A DNA stretch of 64,000 nt from contig NDWX01000001.1 in the NCBI GenBank assembly GCA_002855745.1, positions 248,001 to 312,000 of the forward strand, written 5' to 3'. The stretch comes from Thermofilum sp. NZ13. GTDB lineage: Archaea; Thermoproteota; Thermoprotei; Thermofilales; Thermofilaceae. Below the pieces are notes generated by a model. That model saw only the letters and a program-made list of their open reading frames with translations, was not told the origin of the DNA and did no database searches. This document shows, piece by piece, positions 24,169 through 32,447 of the stretch. How positions within the stretch are numbered: position 1 is the first letter of the stretch; each line of letters begins with the position of its first letter. Both the position numbers and the translations under genes were made by a program.

Positions 24169-24981
24169 ATGAGCTACGCGTCCGTAGGCAAGCGGTTGAG
24201 GCTCGGAAGGATACTTCCCGACGGGAAGAGCCTGATCTTCGCGTTCGACCACGGCGTCGAGCACGGCCCAGCGGACTTCCCAGGCGAGACGATCAACCCG
24301 AGGAAGATACTCGAGAAGGTCGTCGGCGAGGTGGACGCGGTCATGCTCCTCCCGGGGATGGCGTACCTGACGAGCGAGGTGTGGGCCGGCAAGGTGCCCC
24401 TCATCGTCAAGGTAACAAGCAAGACGAACCTGAGGCCGGAGCAGGAGAGGCTGCTGCAGAGCCAGTTCGGTTGGGTTGAGGACGCCGTGAGGCTCGGGGC
24501 CGACGCGGTGGCGGCTACGGTCTACTGGGGCAGCCAGTTCGAGGACAAGATGCTGGAGCAGTGGTTCGCGGTTAAGAGCGCGGCCGAGGAGTACGGGCTT
24601 CCCTGCCTGCAGCTCTCCTACCCCAGGGGGCCCGCTATCAAGAACATGTACGACGTCGAGGTTGTGCGCTACGGCGTCAGGGCTGCTATCGAGAGCGGGG
24701 CGGACCTGATCAAGACCTACTACACGGGCAGCACGGAGAGCTTCAGGAGGGTCGTCGAAGTCGCGGCAGGCGTCCCGGTGCTCATGAGCGGCGGGGCTAA
24801 GGCGAAGACCCTCCTGGACTTCCTCCAGGTGGTCAAGAGCGTCATGGACGCCGGCGCCCAGGGGGTCGTGGTGGGCAGGAACATCTTCCAGCACGAGAAC
24901 CCGAGGGGCGCGGCCCGGGCCATCGCGGCGGTGGTTCACGAGGGCCTAGAGCCCGAGGAGGCTTTGAGGAGGGCTGAGTAG
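24169..24981 (+). CDS. fba: Archaeal class I fructose-bisphosphate aldolase
   Basis: 270 residues of the DhnA/archaeal class IA aldolase family. [11 protein letters not shown] (N-terminal), the Schiff-base Lys in [11 protein letters not shown], and [15 protein letters not shown] plus [17 protein letters not shown] near the end (phosphate binding) are all present. It cleaves or condenses fructose-1,6-bisphosphate. ATG 24169 is chosen over GTG 24160. A PfkB-family kinase starts 2 bases after the stop, so the two form a sugar-phosphate operon. Confidence 0.92.
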   Translation: MSYASVGKRLRLGRILPDGKSLIFAFDHGVEHGPADFPGETINPRKILEKVVGEVDAVMLLPGMAYLTSEVWAGKVPLIVKVTSKTNLRPEQERLLQSQFGWVEDAVRLGADAVAATVYWGSQFEDKMLEQWFAVKSAAEEYGLPCLQLSYPRGPAIKNMYDVEVVRYGVRAAIESGADLIKTYYTGSTESFRRVVEVAAGVPVLMSGGAKAKTLLDFLQVVKSVMDAGAQGVVVGRNIFQHENPRGAARAIAAVVHEGLEPEEALRRAE

Positions 24982-24983
24982 GG

Positions 24984-25922
24984 ATGTCCCAGAGCAGCTA
25001 CGACGTCGTCACCGTGGGCCACATCCTCCTCGACTTGAGGTTCTGCGTCGACCACTTCGCGACGCCCGACAGGGAGAGCAGGATCAGCAGCCAGAGCCAC
25101 GGCGTCGGGGGGTCTGCGGCCAACGTGGCTATCGGCGTCAGGAGGCTGGGCGGGAGGTCAACGGTGATAGGGAAGGTAGGCTTCGACGACTTCGGCAAGA
25201 ACGCGCTCGAGGACCTCGTGAGGGAGGGCGTAGACGTCTCCAACGTGAAGATCCAGGCCATGAACGGCAAGACCGGCTTCACGATAGTGGTCATCGACTC
25301 CACGGGCCAGATCATCATGTACGGGTACAAGGGTGTCGCCGAGGAGCTTCTCCCAGAGGAGGTGAACACGAGCGTGTTCGAGAGGACGAAGTTCGTCCAC
25401 ATCGCCAGCCTGAGGATCGACACCGCCACCCACGCCGCCAGGGTCGCTCGGGAAAAGGGGGCCTTCGTATCCTGGGATCCCGGGAGGGTTCAGGCGAAGC
25501 TTGGGCTCGAGAAGCTCAGGCCCATCATCTCCCTGGCCGACCTTGTTCTCCCGAACGAGATAGAGGTCCGCGAGATCACGGGGGAGGAGGACCTCAGGAG
25601 GGCTGCGGACGCTCTGCTCGAGGCCGGTGCCAGGATAGTCGTCGTGAAGCGCGGCGGCAAGGGCGTCTTCGTCGCCACACGGGACGAGGAGTTCGAGGTC
25701 CCCGCGTACCTGCCTGGAAGGGTCGTCGACACAACGGGAGCCGGCGACGCGCTCGCCGCCGGGATCCTGATGGGCCTGAAGAAGTACCCCCTGAGGGACG
25801 CGGTGAGGTTCGCCACCGTCGTGGCAGGCATTAAGGTGACCCGGCTCGGCTCGCACGAGATACCCACGATGCAGGAGGTTGAGGCCGAGCTAAGGAAGAT
25901 AGGCTTCAAGCCCCAGGGCTAA
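24984..25922 (+). CDS. PfkB-family sugar kinase, possible ATP-dependent 6-phosphofructokinase
   Basis: 312 residues. GVGGSAANVAIGVRRLGG (about 40-56) is PfkB signature 1 and VVDTTGAGDALAAG (about 249-262) is signature 2 with the catalytic Asp and anion hole. Family members phosphorylate sugars, nucleosides or fructose-6-phosphate with ATP. The tight linkage to fructose-bisphosphate aldolase makes a PfkB-type phosphofructokinase likely, as known from Aeropyrum, but ribokinase or nucleoside kinase activity is not excluded. Confidence 0.82.
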   Translation: MSQSSYDVVTVGHILLDLRFCVDHFATPDRESRISSQSHGVGGSAANVAIGVRRLGGRSTVIGKVGFDDFGKNALEDLVREGVDVSNVKIQAMNGKTGFTIVVIDSTGQIIMYGYKGVAEELLPEEVNTSVFERTKFVHIASLRIDTATHAARVAREKGAFVSWDPGRVQAKLGLEKLRPIISLADLVLPNEIEVREITGEEDLRRAADALLEAGARIVVVKRGGKGVFVATRDEEFEVPAYLPGRVVDTTGAGDALAAGILMGLKKYPLRDAVRFATVVAGIKVTRLGSHEIPTMQEVEAELRKIGFKPQG

Positions 25923-25955
25923 AAGATAAATCACCCCGACGACCCGTGTAACTCG

Positions 25956-26861
25956 GTGCTTCTCGTGGCTGGAGGAGCCAGGCTAGCCGAGAGGGCCAGG
26001 AAGTTCGCTCTGGACGAGCTCTTCGACTCCCTGCTCTACCAGGCGATGGCTGAGCGCGAGCGGGACCCGACCAACAAGAGCATCCTGCTGGAGATGGCTA
26101 AGCAGGAGAGAATGCACTACGAGTTCTGGAAGAGGCTGTCCGGCGAGGTTAAGCTGGGCCCGAGGGAAGCCCTCAGGCTGAGGCTGTTCAACCTCACCTT
26201 CAGGCTCCTCGGGAAGGTCTTCACGATAAAGCTCCTCGAGAGGCACGAGGGGGACGTGGTGGCCGAGTACGAGGAGGTCCTGAAGTCCGGAGCCCTCTCC
26301 GAGGATGACTCGAGGATCCTTGAGAGGATCATAGAGGATGAAAGGAGCCACGAAAACGCCCTCGCGAACCAGATCGAGGAGTTCGCCGTGCGCCACCTCG
26401 GCGCAATCGCGCTCGGGATGAGCGACGCGATCATCGAGCTCTCCGGAGTCCACGCCGGCTTCCTAGGCTACACTTCCTCCTCGATCTACACCGGGATCGC
26501 TGGGCTCATCGTCGGGGTGAGCGCCAGCATGTCGATGGCCGCGGCGGCGTACCTGCAGTCGAAGCAGGAGAGGGGGAAGTCCCCGGGCTCCACCGCGGCG
26601 GTCACGGGGGTGATGTACATGCTGACGGTCGTCTTCCTCACGGCGCCTTTCCTCCTGGGCCTCCCGATAGTATCCGCCCTCGCGGCGTCCCTGCTCCTGG
26701 CCTTCTTGATCCTGGCTTTCTTCTCCTTCTACAGCTCCGTGATCATGGATAGGGCCTTCGCCAGGGACTACCTCGAGAACGTGGGCGTCATATTCCTGGT
26801 TGTGACCATAGGGTACTTCTTCGGGGAGCTGGTGAAGAGCGTCACGGGGCTCTCCCTGTAA
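25956..26861 (+). CDS. Ferritin-like domain fused to VIT1/CCC1 membrane transporter
   Basis: 301 residues. Residues 10-145 form a rubrerythrin-like di-iron domain with ExxH pairs E51-H54 (QERMHYEFW) and E129-H132 (EDERSHENAL). Residues 150-301 hold five membrane spans of the VIT1/CCC1 family (GMSDAIIELSGVHAGFLG, IVGVSASMSMAAAAYLQSK). The fusion resembles erythrin-vacuolar iron transporter proteins such as MbfA, which export iron or manganese and protect from peroxide. GTG 25956 follows a TATA-like AAAAGATAAA by about 25 bases. Confidence 0.82.
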   Translation: MLLVAGGARLAERARKFALDELFDSLLYQAMAERERDPTNKSILLEMAKQERMHYEFWKRLSGEVKLGPREALRLRLFNLTFRLLGKVFTIKLLERHEGDVVAEYEEVLKSGALSEDDSRILERIIEDERSHENALANQIEEFAVRHLGAIALGMSDAIIELSGVHAGFLGYTSSSIYTGIAGLIVGVSASMSMAAAAYLQSKQERGKSPGSTAAVTGVMYMLTVVFLTAPFLLGLPIVSALAASLLLAFLILAFFSFYSSVIMDRAFARDYLENVGVIFLVVTIGYFFGELVKSVTGLSL

Positions 26862-26864
26862 AGT

Positions 26865-27362
26865 ATGCCCGGCCTCGACTGCGAGGTCAGGGTTGACTGC
26901 AGAGCGGGCGAGGCGTTCTGCGCCAAGTGCTGCCGGAACGCGGTGGTGCCCCTCCTGAGGGGGGACTACGAGAGGCTAAAGGCGAGGCTGGGCGACGTCG
27001 AGGGCTACGTGGAGTGGGTCGAGGGGGTGCCGGTCCTCAAGAGGGTTAACGGCGCCTGCGTGTTCCTCGAGGAGGCGACCGGTAGGTGCAGGGTGTACGA
27101 GGACAGGCCCCTTGCCTGCAGGCTCTACCCCCTGGTCTACACGCCGGGCAAGTGGGTGCACGCGGACCCCCGTTGCCCGAGGGCCGCCTCCGTGACCATG
27201 GACGTCGTCGCGAGGTGCGGCTCGCTCGTGGAGAAGTTCCCGCTGCTCCTGAAGGAGAGCTGGGGCCCGGAGCCGGGGGCTACACGTTCACAACCAGCTC
27301 CTCTAGCGGCTTCCTGGGCCTCGGCGGGGGCGACTCAGCGGGGAAGCCGACGGGGAATATAG
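26865..27362 (+). CDS. YkgJ-family cysteine cluster protein
   Basis: 165 residues. CxxC-C and further Cys (FCAKCCRNAVVPL; GACVFLEEATGRCRVYEDRP; LACRLYPL; DPRCPRA) match the YkgJ/Zn-or-Fe-S binding cluster family, function unknown. It follows the ferritin-VIT1 gene by three bases and may share its iron context. The last 25 residues are low-complexity (A, S, G) and run over the end of the opposite nitroreductase gene by 83 bases, so the real C-terminus may be shorter than seen. Confidence 0.75.
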   Translation: MPGLDCEVRVDCRAGEAFCAKCCRNAVVPLLRGDYERLKARLGDVEGYVEWVEGVPVLKRVNGACVFLEEATGRCRVYEDRPLACRLYPLVYTPGKWVHADPRCPRAASVTMDVVARCGSLVEKFPLLLKESWGPEPGATRSQPAPLAASWASAGATQRGSRRGI

Positions 27363-27774
27363 CTATCGGGTAGAGGTTGCTGGGGGCGCCCAGGGTCCTG
27401 CGTATCTCCTCGACCGCGTTGAGGGTGTATATCCACACGGTCGCCAGCCCGACGCAGTGGAGGGCCAGCCAGAGGTACGTTGCCGCGATGGAGCCGTCGA
27501 CGAGGTGGGAGTCGGGGGAGGCTGATGAGTCCGAGAAAACCACGATGGCCAGCTGGGCCCCCTCGATGGGCTTCGACCACCTGTGTATCCTCGCGAGCCG
27601 CTCCAGCTTGGACTTGTCGCGGACGACGTAGAACCTCCAGGGCTGCCTGTGGTGGGCGCTGGGCGCGAAGCGCGCGAGCTCGAGAGCCCTGCGGACGAGC
27701 TCTTCGGGGACAGGCTCGCCCGTGTATTTCCGAACGCTCCTCCTCGAGAGGAGGAACTCCGAGCACTCCGGCAT
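27280..27774 (-). CDS. Nitroreductase-family FMN oxidoreductase
   Basis: 164 residues from ATG 27774. FLLSRRSVRKYTGEPVP binds FMN phosphate; FAPSAHHRQPWRFYVV is the second FMN contact; AATYLWLALHCVGLATVW and PIAIFPVGFPAE complete the fold. Family members reduce nitro compounds, flavins or quinones with NAD(P)H. It is divergent from the gene at 27872 over a short A/T-rich region with TTTATAAG. Substrate unknown. Confidence 0.85.
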   Translation of the reverse strand: MPECSEFLLSRRSVRKYTGEPVPEELVRRALELARFAPSAHHRQPWRFYVVRDKSKLERLARIHRWSKPIEGAQLAIVVFSDSSASPDSHLVDGSIAATYLWLALHCVGLATVWIYTLNAVEEIRRTLGAPSNLYPIAIFPVGFPAESPPPRPRKPLEELVVNV

Positions 27775-27779
27775 ACGGA

Positions 27780-27871
27780 GTAGAGTGTAAACATACTTAC
27801 ATATTCTTTTCTGAAGTTCTAAGCTTTTAAACGAAAACATTTATAAGAGTCTAAGTTTACATTATCTCATA
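27780..27871. promoter_or_regulatory. Divergent A/T-rich promoter region
   Basis: Between the nitroreductase and the gene at 27872, TTTATAAGAGTC (27840-27851) gives a TATA box about 25 bases before ATG 27872. On the other strand AT-rich sequence precedes the nitroreductase. GTAA-6 nt-TTAC (27786-27799) and related TTTACA words could be operator half-sites. Confidence 0.4.
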
Positions 27872-28207
27872 ATGCTTGACGAGAGGCAGATCATGCTGAA
27901 GCAAGTGGAGCTCGTAGCCTCCCAGCTCCTGGCGGGCGCGAAGTCCAGGACGCTGACCCTGAAGCTCAGGACCCTGGTCAGGTACGCCTACACCTCGTAC
28001 GTGAAAGGCACCCTGGACTTCCCGACCATACGGGGCTCAGCGCACAGGTGCAAGCCGCCTAACTGGATGGTGTCCCAGCTATTCTACAGGCAGGCTGAGC
28101 GCGCGCTGGCTAAGAGGCTCAACGCCAAGGTGGTGAGGAGGAAGGGCCAAGTCTACGTCGTTCTGGAGAAAAGAGAGGAGAAAAAGGCACTTATTGCTGA
28201 AGCTTAA
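27872..28207 (+). CDS. Conserved-looking basic protein, unknown
   Basis: 111 residues, mostly helical and very basic in the second half (RQAERALAKRLNAKVVRRKGQ). Ends with a beta strand (VYVVLEKREEKKA). The order helix-helix-helix-strand with an RGSAHRCKPPNWMVSQLFY middle suggests a compact nucleic-acid-binding domain, possibly winged-helix-like, but I recognise no family. It has its own TATA box. Its 3' end overlaps by 17 bases the extended reading frame of the regulator on the other strand. Confidence 0.6.
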   Translation: MLDERQIMLKQVELVASQLLAGAKSRTLTLKLRTLVRYAYTSYVKGTLDFPTIRGSAHRCKPPNWMVSQLFYRQAERALAKRLNAKVVRRKGQVYVVLEKREEKKALIAEA

Positions 28208-28364
28208 GCTCGATCTTCTGCTCTACCCAGCGCCAGCGCTTGGTTTCTGGGTCTAGCAGCCTCCAGAGCTCGGGCACGCGAGTGTACAGGTCTAGTTTCA
28301 TGTACATTGTTGTTGGCTCTACGACGTAGGTCTGGGGTATTTCTACGAGGAGTGGGTGGTATGC
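28191..28364 (-). other. In-frame continuation of the regulator beyond the TGA
   Basis: After TGA 28365-28367 the frame reads AYHPLLVEIPQTYVVEPTTM, then KLDLYTRVPELWRLLDPETK and RWRWVEQKIELKLQQ, and ends at TAA 28191. Composition and codon use match the upstream part, and the end abuts the convergent gene at 27872-28207. A single-base change (TGA from TGG or CGA) would restore a regulator of about 330 residues. Confidence 0.6.
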
Positions 28365-29210
28365 TCAGAGCGGCTGGCCTAGGTAGAGTGCCTTGCCTTG
28401 GCCGATTATCGCGAGGCCGTGTGTTGGTAGTAGTGCTAGCGCCCTTGCCACCTTCTCTGCTTCTTTGCCTTTCATGTAGTACGCGGTGAATGGGAGCTCC
28501 TCCTGGCTTGTGTACTTGAAGTATGTGTTGTACCTCCAGCCCGGCTGGATGTGGACGCGGTAGTGGTAGCTGAGCACCTGCTTCGACGGAGCCTCGATTT
28601 TCTCGCCCTCAGCGAGTAGGCGGTTGAATATCTCCGTCGGCCTCGCGAACGGTCCCAGCAGGTGCTTCCCCCAGAGCAGAACCAGGTCGATCTGGTCCAT
28701 CGTCGCTAGGGGCCTGAGGTTCGTCCTTGGGGGTATGAGCTCGTGGGCCCTGTCCACCAGGGAGTCGAAGTCCCTCGGCGTGATTGCCTCTAGCTCCGGG
28801 TGCGGCAGCCAGGCCACGTAGTCTGTCGAGGCGAACCAGTCGAGCACGTGCACCTCCTCTGAGAGGCTCTTGATGTAGTCCTCCACCAGCGGCTTGGGCA
28901 CGTAGGCGAAGACGCCGACTTTCCTGCCTTCGAGGGAGTTGAAGAGCCTGACTCCCGTCGTCCCGAAGGGAAGCCTCTCCGGGACCTTGTCGACGAAGGC
29001 CACGAGCTTCGTCAGGTTGTAGAAGGTGTCGTCGGTTATCACCCTGAAGGAGCCCTCCTTCGACAGCTCTTTTACAACGCGCCTCACAGCCGTGTGAGAT
29101 ACCTTAGCGTTCCTGGCTAGCTCGCGCAGAGTCCTCGAATAGGGGAGCGCGTAAAGTAGCCTCTTAACGTCAACCCTAACAACCATTCCCCTCAGCCAAA
29201 AAACAAGCAA
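28365..29210 (-). CDS. Winged-helix regulator, stopped by an in-frame TGA
   Basis: Up to 281 residues; ATG 29186 (MVVRVDVKRLL) is a good alternative to ATG 29210. Residues 15-65 form an HTH with TLRELARNAKVSHTAVRRVV, then a larger effector-type domain (FAYVPKPLVEDYIKSLSEEV, HIQPGWRYNTYFKYTS). The frame ends at TGA 28365-28367, but the same frame goes on for 57 sense codons to TAA 28191-28193 with normal protein character. The regulator is therefore probably truncated by a nonsense change. A 45-residue membrane peptide gene lies just upstream on the same strand. Confidence 0.75.
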   Translation of the reverse strand: MLVFWLRGMVVRVDVKRLLYALPYSRTLRELARNAKVSHTAVRRVVKELSKEGSFRVITDDTFYNLTKLVAFVDKVPERLPFGTTGVRLFNSLEGRKVGVFAYVPKPLVEDYIKSLSEEVHVLDWFASTDYVAWLPHPELEAITPRDFDSLVDRAHELIPPRTNLRPLATMDQIDLVLLWGKHLLGPFARPTEIFNRLLAEGEKIEAPSKQVLSYHYRVHIQPGWRYNTYFKYTSQEELPFTAYYMKGKEAEKVARALALLPTHGLAIIGQGKALYLGQPL

Positions 29211-29229
29211 AAAACCAGTATTTAAACCT

Positions 29230-29367
29230 TCACTTCGGAATCGGGTACGGGTCGTTCTTTGCCGAATCGGCGATGCCAGTAGCAGCCGCCAAGGCCAGTG
29301 AGAACAGGATCGCGAGTACGGCTGGGGTTTTGAGCTGCTCGAGGAATATTCTGAGCCATGGTTTCAT
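29230..29367 (-). CDS. 45-residue single-span membrane peptide upstream of the regulator
   Basis: ATG 29367 to TGA 29230. The sequence runs from KPWLRIFLEQLK through a hydrophobic helix TPAVLAILFSLALAAATGIA (14-33) to a polar tail ending PYPIPK. It ends only 19 bases before the ATG 29210 of the winged-helix gene, same strand, so it is probably the first gene of that transcript. No family is recognised. The organisation suggests a membrane peptide made together with a regulator. Confidence 0.48.
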   Translation of the reverse strand: MKPWLRIFLEQLKTPAVLAILFSLALAAATGIADSAKNDPYPIPK

Positions 29368-29651
29368 GGTTATCGAGCTGCATATGTGTGATTCACGGGA
29401 AAAATCTTTTTACTTTGTATCATTAAATGCTTGATTTGAGTTCCATTTTACAGCCAGATTCTCTTCGCGTTTTTATTTTTCTCGGAAACTTGTCTTCAGA
29501 ATAATGTTCTTAAAATGAAACATTTTGATCTAGTTTAACCGGAGTCGAGAATGTTGGCTTTGGTTTGCCAGGCGGAGGGAAGGAGGTTTGGCCCTTTTTC
29601 GGTTCGTTAAAGCGCTTGTTTTTTATTTTAGTTTTTTGCTGGGGTTTTTCG
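29368..29651. other. Intergenic region without a supported gene
   Basis: About 280 bases, markedly A/T-rich compared with the surroundings, between the divergent membrane peptide gene and the NUDIX gene. It should hold both promoters (T-runs such as ATCTTTTTACTTTG near 29405 and TTTTTATTTTAG near 29620). No RNA gene or conserved frame is seen. Confidence 0.5.
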
Positions 29652-30110
29652 ATGTCTAGGCGTGAGTTTCCTGCTTACGCTATCGCCGGCGTGAGCGCGC
29701 TCGTAGTCCGCGACGGGAGGGTTTTGCTTGTAAAGAGGGGTGGTCAGCCGGGTGCCGGGCTCTGGGCTCTGCCGGGCGGGGCTGTGGAGGCTGGCGAGGG
29801 TGTAGCTGAGGCCGCGTCAAGGGAGCTCTTCGAGGAGACGGGGTTGTCTGCGCCGGTGCTGGGTGTGGCTGGGGTGGCTGATATCATCGTTAGGGAGGAC
29901 GGGGGTGTTAGGTTCCACTACGTTCTCGTGGCTGTTGCGTTCGACTCTTCGCGGCTCTCGGGGGAGCTGAGGCCCGGTGGCGACGCCGTCGACGTGGGGT
30001 GGTTTGACGCGGCTGAGGTTGCTGGGAGGGGTGACGTGGCTAGGTCCACGAGGATGATAGTGGGGGAGGTTCTGCGCAGCGGTGTTAGGTATGTGCCGAT
30101 CTTCGGGTGA
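29652..30110 (+). CDS. NUDIX hydrolase
   Basis: 152 residues from ATG 29652. The Nudix box is complete: [20 protein letters not shown] followed by ETGL fits G-x5-E-x7-REUxEExGU. Members hydrolyse nucleoside diphosphate derivatives such as damaged dNTPs, ADP-ribose or NADH; ADP-ribose or nucleotide sanitising is the default guess. The frame extends upstream to 29565 with hydrophobic, unconserved sequence. Confidence 0.88.
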   Translation: MSRREFPAYAIAGVSALVVRDGRVLLVKRGGQPGAGLWALPGGAVEAGEGVAEAASRELFEETGLSAPVLGVAGVADIIVREDGGVRFHYVLVAVAFDSSRLSGELRPGGDAVDVGWFDAAEVAGRGDVARSTRMIVGEVLRSGVRYVPIFG

Positions 30111-32370
30111 AAGTGATAAATAGGCGTTGCGCGCTAGGTTGCACGTGATGTCGAAGAACCCGCTTGAAGTCCCCCCTGGGAGGCGTTTCTCCCGGGAGGA
30201 GATCGCGCAGGCCTTGAGGCTCGCCATTATAGCGGAGCTGGACGCGATCAACCTGTACGTTCAGCTTGCCAGCGTGTCGGACGACCCTCTCGTCAGGAAG
30301 GTTTTCATGGACGTGGCGAAGGAGGAGAAGACGCATGTGGGCGAGTTCCTCTCCCTCCTCAAGAGAATTGACCCCGAGCAGGTTAAGGAGCTGGAGGTGG
30401 GCGAGGAGGAGGTTAGGGAGCTCTCCGAGGAGAAGTAGGTACCTCTTTTTCCTAATCATCACCATCGTCGAGTTGAAGATGGGGCCTCCCCCGATTGGCT
30501 GAGTCTCCGTGGTAACGAGGACGTTCTGGGGGTTCCCGTTCAGGGCTACGAGCTCGCGGGGGGACCAGAGGACGCCCCTCGGCACGTCGCTCGTGACGTG
30601 CACCCTCAGCTCGACGACCCCGTTCTCGTTGAATACCTCGACGACCTCGCCCTCGGCCAGCCCCAGGCTCCGAGCGTCCTCAGGGTTTACGTGCACGACC
30701 GGGGGGATTTCCCCGTAGACGTCCCGGAACTGCGTGTGGGTGTAGAGGGGAAGAGCGGTGTTCAGGAGCACGAAGCCCTTGCCTCCCGCCTCAGCCTGCA
30801 CCGGGAGGGGGCTCAGCCCCCGCTGTGCAGCGGTCGTTGAGTAGAGCTCTATTCTCCCGCTGGGGGTCTGGTACTCGTCTAGGGGGCGGTACCTGAGCCT
30901 CAACACCCTCCCGCTCAGGAGGTCCTCGAAGCTCCCATCCAGGGCCCCCTCTAAGGCCGACCTTAGCGCCTGGGTGGGGTCGGCGCAGACCTCGGGGAGG
31001 CCGAGCCTCTCGGCGAGGGCGCAGGTGAGCCAGACCTCGTCACGCGATTCCCCTAGGGGCTCCAGCGCCCTCCTGGAGAAGACGACGTAGGGGTGGCTGT
31101 AGGGTATGACGACGTCGTCCTTCTCGTAGAATGTGGGGGCCGGTAGCACCACGTCCGCCATCCTAGCCGTCTCGGTCCAGTGGGTGTCGTGCACCACCAG
31201 GAAGACGTCCTCCCTCGAGAAGCCCCTGGCCAGCTTGTCAGACCTGGGGAGCGTTAGGGCGGGGTTGGAGTTGTAGATGAAGATGAACTTGAACTCGCCT
31301 CTCTCAACGAGGTCCGCGAGGGCCACCTGGCTGACGACCCTCGAGGGCCTGTAGGTGTCCTCCAGCGTAAGAGCGCTGTAGTTGACGTAGAAGCCCCTGC
31401 TGTTCGAGTAGTAGAACCCCCTGTGGACGCCCACTAGGGCGGGGAGTAGCGAGATAGCCCTCACGGCCTCCGCGCCCTGCCTGCTCTTCTGCATGCCGAA
31501 GCCGATGAGCGTTACGCTCGGCTTGAGCGCGCCGTAGGCCTCCGCCAGCCTTCTCACCGTGCTCGGGGGAACGCCCGTGACGCTCTCGACGCGCTCCGGG
31601 GTCCACTTCAGGGCCTCCTCCTTGAACTCCTCGAAGCCAGAGGTGTACCTCGCCACGAACTCCTCGTCGACGAGCCCCATCTCCATGATCTCCCGTGCTA
31701 CGCCGTACGCGAGGGCGACGTCGGTCCCGGGCTTCACCTGGACGAACAGGTCGCTCCTCTTGGCAGTCTCGCTCCTGCGTGGGTCGACGGTTGCGATGAG
31801 CGCCCCCGAGGACCTCGCCTTGAGCGCCAGCTGCCACAGGTGGACCGCGCTCACCGCGGCGTTGAAGCCCCAGAACACGAGGAGCCTTGAGCCCTGCATG
31901 TCCTCTGGGAGCCTGCCGTAGCTCAGCCCGTAGTGGAGCGACAGCGCCTCGTGTCCGCTTTTGCTGCAGATGCTGTAGTCCGTTCGAGCGGCGCCGATCC
32001 TGTTCCAGAGCCTCTGCGAGTAGTACCACGTCAGGAGACCCATGTTCCCCGCGTACTCGACGTGCAGAACGCTCTCGGGCCCGTGCTCCTCCAGCACCCG
32101 CCTCAGCCTCGAGGCGACGAGGTCGAGGGCCTCGTCCCACGAGGCGCGCACGAACCCCGAACCCTTGCCGCCGGCCCTGACGTGCGGGTACAGCACCCTC
32201 TCCTCCGAGAGGACTCTAGCCTTGTCCGCCCTCCCGCGCGGGCACAGGAAGCCCTGGGTGACTGGGTTGAGGGGGCTGGCCCTAGCCTCCAGGGTTCGGG
32301 TATCGACCTCTATGAAGCAGGTGTCGTAGCAGTCCCTCGGGCAGGCGGTTACAACTGCTCTAGGGTTCAT
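30085..32370 (-). CDS. Molybdopterin oxidoreductase (formate dehydrogenase / DMSO reductase family)
   Basis: Catalytic subunit with a 4Fe-4S site C10, C14, C18, C43 ([17 protein letters not shown]), a likely Mo/W ligand C135 in DYSICSKSG, and the C-terminal cofactor-binding domain ([30 protein letters not shown]). Homology ends at about residue 642 ([13 protein letters not shown]); the last 119 residues are antisense to the ferritin-like gene. One extra base in the A5 run at 30446-30450 would end the gene at 30413. It is divergent from hypD by 77 bases, which suggests a formate dehydrogenase linked to hydrogenase, but the substrate is not proven. Confidence 0.82.
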   Translation of the reverse strand: MNPRAVVTACPRDCYDTCFIEVDTRTLEARASPLNPVTQGFLCPRGRADKARVLSEERVLYPHVRAGGKGSGFVRASWDEALDLVASRLRRVLEEHGPESVLHVEYAGNMGLLTWYYSQRLWNRIGAARTDYSICSKSGHEALSLHYGLSYGRLPEDMQGSRLLVFWGFNAAVSAVHLWQLALKARSSGALIATVDPRRSETAKRSDLFVQVKPGTDVALAYGVAREIMEMGLVDEEFVARYTSGFEEFKEEALKWTPERVESVTGVPPSTVRRLAEAYGALKPSVTLIGFGMQKSRQGAEAVRAISLLPALVGVHRGFYYSNSRGFYVNYSALTLEDTYRPSRVVSQVALADLVERGEFKFIFIYNSNPALTLPRSDKLARGFSREDVFLVVHDTHWTETARMADVVLPAPTFYEKDDVVIPYSHPYVVFSRRALEPLGESRDEVWLTCALAERLGLPEVCADPTQALRSALEGALDGSFEDLLSGRVLRLRYRPLDEYQTPSGRIELYSTTAAQRGLSPLPVQAEAGGKGFVLLNTALPLYTHTQFRDVYGEIPPVVHVNPEDARSLGLAEGEVVEVFNENGVVELRVHVTSDVPRGVLWSPRELVALNGNPQNVLVTTETQPIGGGPIFNSTMVMIRKKRYLLLLGELPNLLLAHLQLLNLLGVNSLEEGEELAHMRLLLLRHVHENLPDERVVRHAGKLNVQVDRVQLRYNGEPQGLRDLLPGETPPRGDFKRVLRHHVQPSAQRLFITFTRRSAHT
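30148..30438 (+). CDS. Small ferritin-like di-iron protein (encapsulin-cargo type)
   Basis: 96 residues from ATG 30148. The layout [20 protein letters not shown], then [16 protein letters not shown] with E30, then [16 protein letters not shown] with E60 and H63, is that of the short ferritin-like proteins that dimerise into a ferroxidase and are often packed in, or fused to, archaeal encapsulins. No encapsulin gene is in the window. It is convergent with the molybdopterin oxidoreductase, whose open frame runs antisense across this whole gene. Confidence 0.75.
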   Translation: MSKNPLEVPPGRRFSREEIAQALRLAIIAELDAINLYVQLASVSDDPLVRKVFMDVAKEEKTHVGEFLSLLKRIDPEQVKELEVGEEEVRELSEEK

Positions 32371-32447
32371 CTCGCTGTGAGCGCGGGGCGCCTATTAAAA
32401 GCTTGACCGGCGGAAGCGATAAATCGCGATAAGCGAGCTACGACATC

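Noticed and set aside
28365-28367. TGA as a selenocysteine codon
   Set aside because: It lies in a DNA-binding regulator, not a redox enzyme, and no SECIS-like hairpin or selenoprotein machinery is seen; a nonsense change is simpler.
31304-32140. Long minus-strand frame of 278 codons inside the molybdopterin oxidoreductase
   Set aside because: It is a shadow of the real gene in another frame: rich in R, G, E and Q with no domain, produced by high G+C content.
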